Source: Kitasatospora cinereorecta (GTDB lineage Bacteria > Actinomycetota > Actinomycetes > Streptomycetales > Streptomycetaceae). From it: DNA of 64,000 nucleotides. This document shows, one piece after another, positions 60,877-64,000 of this stretch. The stretch is taken from positions 868,001-932,000 of the forward strand of contig NZ_JAMZDX010000002.1 of assembly GCF_024172095.1 (NCBI RefSeq), read 5' to 3'. Numbering within the stretch: the stretch's first letter is position 1; each line of letters begins with the position of its first letter. The notes under the pieces are model-generated. The model ran no database searches, was not told the origin of the DNA, and saw only the letters and a program-made list of their open reading frames with translations. The position numbers were made by a program, and so were the translations under genes.

Positions 60877-60992
60877 GCCGTACCTCCCGTTGCGTCCAGC
60901 GTGCCCCCGCGGCCCGGGACCGGCCAACCGGCCCGAGCCGCGGCGGCCCGGCGGGCCCGGCCGGGACGCCGGTCGGCTCCAGGTCGGCCGGT

Positions 60993-61337
60993 TCAGAGGT
61001 CGGCGGGGAGGGTGCCCTCGAAGGCGGCGGCGATCCGCAGGAACGACTCGGCCTCGGCGGCCCGGCCCTGCCGCTGCAGGACCCGGCCGAGCATCAGGTG
61101 GGCGTACTGCTCGACCGGGTCGCGGGCGATCACTTCGCGCAGCTGCTCCTCCGCCCGGCGCAGCTGGGCCGAGTGGTAGTAGGCGCGGGCCAGCAGCAGG
61201 CGCGGGGCGACCTGCTCCGGCACCTCGGCGACCACCTCGGCCAGGATGACGGCCGCGTCGGCGTAGGCCTTGGAGGCGAAGAACAGCTGGGCCCGGGCCC
61301 AGCGGGTGCTGACGGTGTCCGCGCGGGTGGTGCTCAC
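60993..61337 (-). CDS. Small TPR-repeat protein
   Basis: The GTG at 61335-61337 (VSTTRADTVSTRWARAQ) follows AAGGGAG; an in-frame ATG 13 codons earlier overlaps the ribosome site. The 114-aa protein has about two and a half tetratricopeptide helix pairs: RAQLFFASKAYADAAVILAE, PRLLLARAYYHSAQLRRAEE and AHLMLGRVLQRQGRAAEAES. It is a protein-binding module without catalytic residues. The partner is unknown. The LRV-repeat gene ends 63 bases upstream on the same strand, so the two may be co-transcribed. Confidence 0.85.
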   Translation of the reverse strand: MSTTRADTVSTRWARAQLFFASKAYADAAVILAEVVAEVPEQVAPRLLLARAYYHSAQLRRAEEQLREVIARDPVEQYAHLMLGRVLQRQGRAAEAESFLRIAAAFEGTLPADL

Positions 61338-61399
61338 GGGTGGTGCTCCCTTCTCGATGGTTGGTTGAACATTCATCGAAAGGGTGGCATTCCCGGCCG

Positions 61400-62839
61400 T
61401 CAGGGGGCACCGGACAGGTCCAGCAGGCAGTGCATCACGTCGACCGGCAGCCCCGGATTTGCCGCCGCGGACGGGGCGTGCTCGGAGGCGAGCAGATGGC
61501 GCAGCACCGGCAGCGGGAGCCGCGGGTGACGGACCGCCGCGTCCGCGACCGCCGGATCGGGATCGCCGGTGAGCCGGGCCACCCGCTCCGAAGCGATCAG
61601 CGGATCGTGCAGCGCGGCCAGCCGCCGGCGCGCCTGCGGGTCGCCGGCCAGCCCGGCCAGGCCCGCGAGGGCGAAACCGGGCCGGCCGGCCAGGCCGTCG
61701 TACTCCGGCCCGGCCGCGAACAACTCCACCAGCAGCCCGTGCGGCGCCCGGTCGCAGGACTCGGCCAGGGCGATCCGCACCAGCGGGTCCGGATCCTCGG
61801 CCAGCGCCGCCGCCACCTCGGCCGGCAGCTCCGGCGCCGCCGCCACACTGCGCCGCACCAGCGGATGGGCGGAGCCGGCGAGCGCCCGCATCCGCACCGG
61901 GTCGCCGTGCCGGGCGGCCACCCACGCCAGCACCGGGTGCGGCCCGTCCGGGGACGGGATCGCGATCGCCGCCCGCTGCTCCTCGGTGAGGTCGGCCCGC
62001 AGCGACACCGCGAGCCGCACCTGCTCGGCCGGATCGTCGGCCAGGGTCAGCGCCAGGTCGGTCGGCAGGTGCGGGTTGCCGGCCGCGGCCCGGCGGATCC
62101 ACGGGTCGTCGTCGTACAGCAGCCACTCGCCGAGCCGCCGCTCGATCGGCGCGCCGGCTGCCGCCCGCTCCCGGCGGCGCGGGTCGCTCTCGGCGATGTA
62201 CTCGGCGAGCGTCCTCGGCAGCGGGCGCTCGGTCTGCCGGGCGAGCAGCACCGCCGTACGGACCGCCGGGTCGCGGTCGGCGCGCAGCGCGGTACGGACC
62301 TCCTCCGGCAGCAGCGGCCAGCTGCGGCGGGTGACGGCCGCGGCCCGCACCACCGGCGCGGCGTCGCGCGCCAGCCGCACGAGTAACCCGCCGGGCAGGC
62401 CGGGACAACTCAGCGCCCGGCAGCGGTTGACGGTGTCCCGGTCGCCGGCCAGTGCGGCCAGGGCGTCCACGGGCAGCCGCACCCCGCGGTCGGCGGCTGC
62501 CACCGCGCAGGCCCGCCGGACCAGCCGGTCGCGGTCGTATGCCAGGCGGGCCAGCTCCTCCGCCGTCAGGTGGGGGTTGTCGGCGAGGCGTCGGCGCACC
62601 TGGGCGGCCGGGTGGGCGAGCGCGGCCTCCAGGACCGCCGGCGGCAGCGGGCGTTCGGCCAGCCAGCCGCCGCGGTCGGGCAGCGGGTGCGCCGCGAGCA
62701 GCCGGCCCAGCACCTCGGGCGGGGCGGCCGGATTGGCCGCCAGGCCCGCCAGCCAGCCCCGGCGCAGCGACGGCTCCCCACCGTCGGCCGTCAACTCCTC
62801 GTTCACCGAAACGTCCTGAGGACGTATCAGATCGATCAT
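61400..62839 (-). CDS. Leucine-rich-repeat-variant (LRV/HEAT-like) protein
   Basis: The ATG at 62837-62839 (MIDLIRPQDVSVNEEL) gives 479 aa; an upstream GTG is possible but lacks a better ribosome site. Almost the whole chain is helical repeats of about 24 residues with the recurring pattern HPxxxVRRxLAxNPxLPxxxLxxLAxDxD, for example AHPAAQVRRRLADNPHLTAE and DPWIRRAAAGNPHLPTDLAL. This is the leucine-rich repeat variant seen in actinobacterial proteins of unknown role. The N-terminal four-cysteine iron-sulfur cluster of the Azotobacter LRV prototype is absent. It is probably a protein-binding scaffold, and it lies upstream of the TPR gene. Confidence 0.85.
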   Translation of the reverse strand: MIDLIRPQDVSVNEELTADGGEPSLRRGWLAGLAANPAAPPEVLGRLLAAHPLPDRGGWLAERPLPPAVLEAALAHPAAQVRRRLADNPHLTAEELARLAYDRDRLVRRACAVAAADRGVRLPVDALAALAGDRDTVNRCRALSCPGLPGGLLVRLARDAAPVVRAAAVTRRSWPLLPEEVRTALRADRDPAVRTAVLLARQTERPLPRTLAEYIAESDPRRRERAAAGAPIERRLGEWLLYDDDPWIRRAAAGNPHLPTDLALTLADDPAEQVRLAVSLRADLTEEQRAAIAIPSPDGPHPVLAWVAARHGDPVRMRALAGSAHPLVRRSVAAAPELPAEVAAALAEDPDPLVRIALAESCDRAPHGLLVELFAAGPEYDGLAGRPGFALAGLAGLAGDPQARRRLAALHDPLIASERVARLTGDPDPAVADAAVRHPRLPLPVLRHLLASEHAPSAAANPGLPVDVMHCLLDLSGAP

Positions 62840-63037
62840 GCTCCGTGCACCTTCCCCCGGTCCAGGCAACGGCCACGACAGTACCTGCGGGTGGCTGGTG
62901 CGTGCACGAGTTCTCGGGGGCCGGTGCGCCCGGCGGGCCGTCGCGGCCGGGGGAAACCGCAGGTGGGACGGTGTGTCGTGGAGGTTCGCGCCGTCGGTGT
63001 GTGCAGACGGTGTACGCGGTCGAGGCGGGGAGCCGGA

Positions 63038-63448
63038 TCAGGTGCGCGGGCAGAGCCGGAAGGTGAGCAGCCGGCCCTCCTCGTCGGCGGCGGCCAGCTC
63101 GACGCGGGCGCCGATCGGGATCGCGCCCGGGAGTCCGCCGACCACCGACGCCTGCACCGTGAAGCCCTCGTCCAGCGCCACCAGGTACGGGCGGCCCGGG
63201 TGGAGGCCGCGCCGGGTGGGCCGGAGCAGGCGCTGCACCGTGCCGGTGCCCTCACTGCGGGCGGGCAGCAGGTCCGCCGAACCGCAGACCGGGCAGAGCA
63301 TGCAGGTGGCCGCGGCCGCAGAGTGGCACCAGTGGCAGCGGCGGTAGATCAGCGAGCCGTCGTCGGCGGGGATGGCGGTCTCGGCGGCGAAGGGGGCGAA
63401 CGGGTCGAAGGTTTCCGTGCCGGGGGCGATCGCGACAAGCGGGGTCAT
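63038..63448 (-). CDS. DUF35-type zinc-ribbon / OB-fold protein
   Basis: The ATG at 63446-63448 (MTPLVAIAPGTETFDPF) follows GAGGAG. The 136-aa protein has an N-terminal helix, a zinc ribbon with CHWC (about 38-41) and CPVC (about 51-54), and a C-terminal OB fold (GTGTVQRLLRPTRRGLH, YLVALDEGFTVQASVVGG, GARVELAA). DUF35 proteins act as acyl-CoA-binding partners of thiolases and of thiolase-like SCP2 or hydratase subunits in lipid and sterol metabolism. No thiolase is inside the window, so the partner is probably encoded elsewhere. The promoter upstream has a triple operator, so the gene is tightly regulated. Confidence 0.88.
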   Translation of the reverse strand: MTPLVAIAPGTETFDPFAPFAAETAIPADDGSLIYRRCHWCHSAAAATCMLCPVCGSADLLPARSEGTGTVQRLLRPTRRGLHPGRPYLVALDEGFTVQASVVGGLPGAIPIGARVELAAADEEGRLLTFRLCPRT

Positions 63449-63532
63449 GGCCGTACTCCTCTCTGAGCCGGTGCGCGCCGCCGTACCGCCGCCCGTTGCC
63501 GGGCGTGCGGTCGTGGCGCCTGCCGAGACAGG

Positions 63533-63615
63533 ACGGTATGGCACTCAGTGCCTTCTGTAAAGGTACTGAGTGCCGAATTCGACCCGATTGGTCACGCCCG
63601 AGGGCACTGAGTGCC
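63533..63615 (-). promoter_or_regulatory. Promoter of the DUF35 gene with three GGCACTnAGTGCC operators
   Basis: On the minus strand TTTACA (63556-63561), a 17-base spacer and TACCGT (63533-63538) form a good promoter. Operator copies are GGCACTCAGTGCC (63540-63552, inside the spacer), GGTACTGAGTGCC (63562-63574, next to the -35) and GGCACTGAGTGCC (63603-63615). Centres are 22 and 41 bases apart, near whole helical turns. The 13-bp symmetry suits a TetR-like repressor, not encoded within the window. Confidence 0.8.
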
Positions 63616-63633
63616 ACCTGGGGAGGGTGGGGC

Positions 63634-64000
63634 TCAGGCGCCGACCCGGAAGCCGTACTTGTCGGCCAGCTTCTGCAGCGAGGCCTGTCCCGGGTGGCCG
63701 TCGGCGTCGGCGCCGCTGTAACCGAGCCGCTTCTGCCAGTCCGAGTACGCCTTGAGCGTCAGGGTGCCCCAGGAGCCGTCGACGAAGGCGTTGTCCAGCA
63801 GCCCCTCGCCCGCCAGTCCCTTCTCCACCAGCAGCACCTGCGGCCAGCAGTACGAGCGGTGCCCGGTCGGGGCCGGGACGTCCGCGGCGATCGCCTGCTC
63901 CAGCTGGCCGAGGTAGACCCACGGCCGCGGGTCGGCGCCGTTGGCGGTAGACGTCCCGCTGCTCTGCGGCAGGTCGGTGTAGGCGGCGGAGGTCCGGCCG
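63634..64000 (-). CDS. Peptidoglycan-binding-domain protein, C-terminal part
   Basis: The gene enters from the right edge; 121 codons are visible and the stop is at 63634. The visible part reads YTDLPQSSGTSTANGADPRP, then WVYLGQLEQAIAADVPAPTG and HRSYCWPQVLLVEKGLAGEG. It ends in a domain like the PG_binding_1 fold: LLDNAFVDGSWGTLTLKAYSDWQ followed by GYSGADADGHPGQASLQKLADKYGF. The FVDGSWGTLT and HPGQASLQKL stretches are diagnostic of that fold. Upstream parts, including any catalytic domain (for example an amidase or peptidase) or signal peptide, lie outside the window. It is likely a secreted or wall-associated protein. Confidence 0.8.
   Translation of the reverse strand, partial: GRTSAAYTDLPQSSGTSTANGADPRPWVYLGQLEQAIAADVPAPTGHRSYCWPQVLLVEKGLAGEGLLDNAFVDGSWGTLTLKAYSDWQKRLGYSGADADGHPGQASLQKLADKYGFRVGA

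Noticed and set aside
1..64000. Search for tRNA, rRNA, IS transposases, integrases and attachment sites
   Set aside because: I saw no tRNA cloverleaf ending in CCA-type signals, no rRNA, and no transposase or integrase motif in any of the frames; nothing was close enough to report.

Overview
The window is chromosomal DNA of a high-GC actinomycete, almost certainly a streptomycete (Streptomyces or Kitasatospora). The signs are very high GC with strong third-position bias, frequent GTG/TTG starts, a chitinase-type promoter with DasR-like repeats, many secreted hydrolases, and the 'GGGGCGCGGGGAACTGCGCG' intergenic palindromes common in that family. I see no phage, IS transposase, CRISPR array, rRNA or tRNA gene. 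Both edges cut genes: a secreted chitin-binding protein at the left and a peptidoglycan-binding protein at the right.

Layout. 1-5.9 kb: chitinase N-terminus, a small two-repeat RHH-like protein, an aa3 oxidase subunit I (ctaD), a small membrane protein and phosphoketolase (xfp). 5.9-14.9 kb: secreted hydrolases (ExeM-type nuclease, M9 collagenase, S53 sedolisin) with a LysR regulator and a 167-bp tandem repeat array. 15-23.2 kb: a signalling block with a membrane Ser/Thr kinase, a translationally coupled pseudokinase-WD40 protein, a divergent HTH-NACHT-membrane NTPase and a WXG100/CpnT-like protein. A near-identical 18-bp palindrome lies upstream of the NACHT gene and of the WXG-like gene. 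23.6-26 kb: esterase, a DUF416-like gene and a very long perfect palindrome. 26-38.9 kb: VKOR/DsbA disulfide pair, CHAD protein, uracil-DNA glycosylase, slipin, CBS protein, SGNH esterase, thioesterase, amidase, GlxA-type regulator, metallo-beta-lactamase-fold protein and cytochrome P450. 39-48.5 kb: proton-translocating transhydrogenase (pntAB), a large FAD/Fe-S oxidoreductase, HIT protein, glycosyltransferase and secreted transglycosylase. 49-60.5 kb: metallophosphoesterase, leucyl/phenylalanyl-tRNA transferase homologue (aat), an MbtH-adenylation-carrier-reductase protein overlapping aat by ATGA, then a GGDEF-EAL protein and a Cache-PAS-GAF-PP2C-ATPase sensor. 60.4-64 kb: SRPBCC, TPR, leucine-rich-variant repeat and DUF35 proteins, with a triple operator at the DUF35 promoter.

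How genes work together. Several pairs look like functional units: pntA-pntB (NADPH supply), DsbA-VKOR (extracytoplasmic disulfides), kinase-pseudokinase (signalling), slipin-CBS, and the reductase NRPS-aat pair, which could make a small amino aldehyde or alcohol, or a tRNA-dependent conjugate. Convergent genes are often separated by clear hairpins, and two convergent pairs (49.1/50.4 kb and 57.8/60.4 kb) overlap at their 3' ends.

The two regions most likely to hold undescribed biology are (i) the kinase/pseudokinase/NACHT/WXG block with its shared palindrome and (ii) the MbtH-A-PCP-R plus aat operon. All functions come from reading protein motifs by eye; no database search was run.
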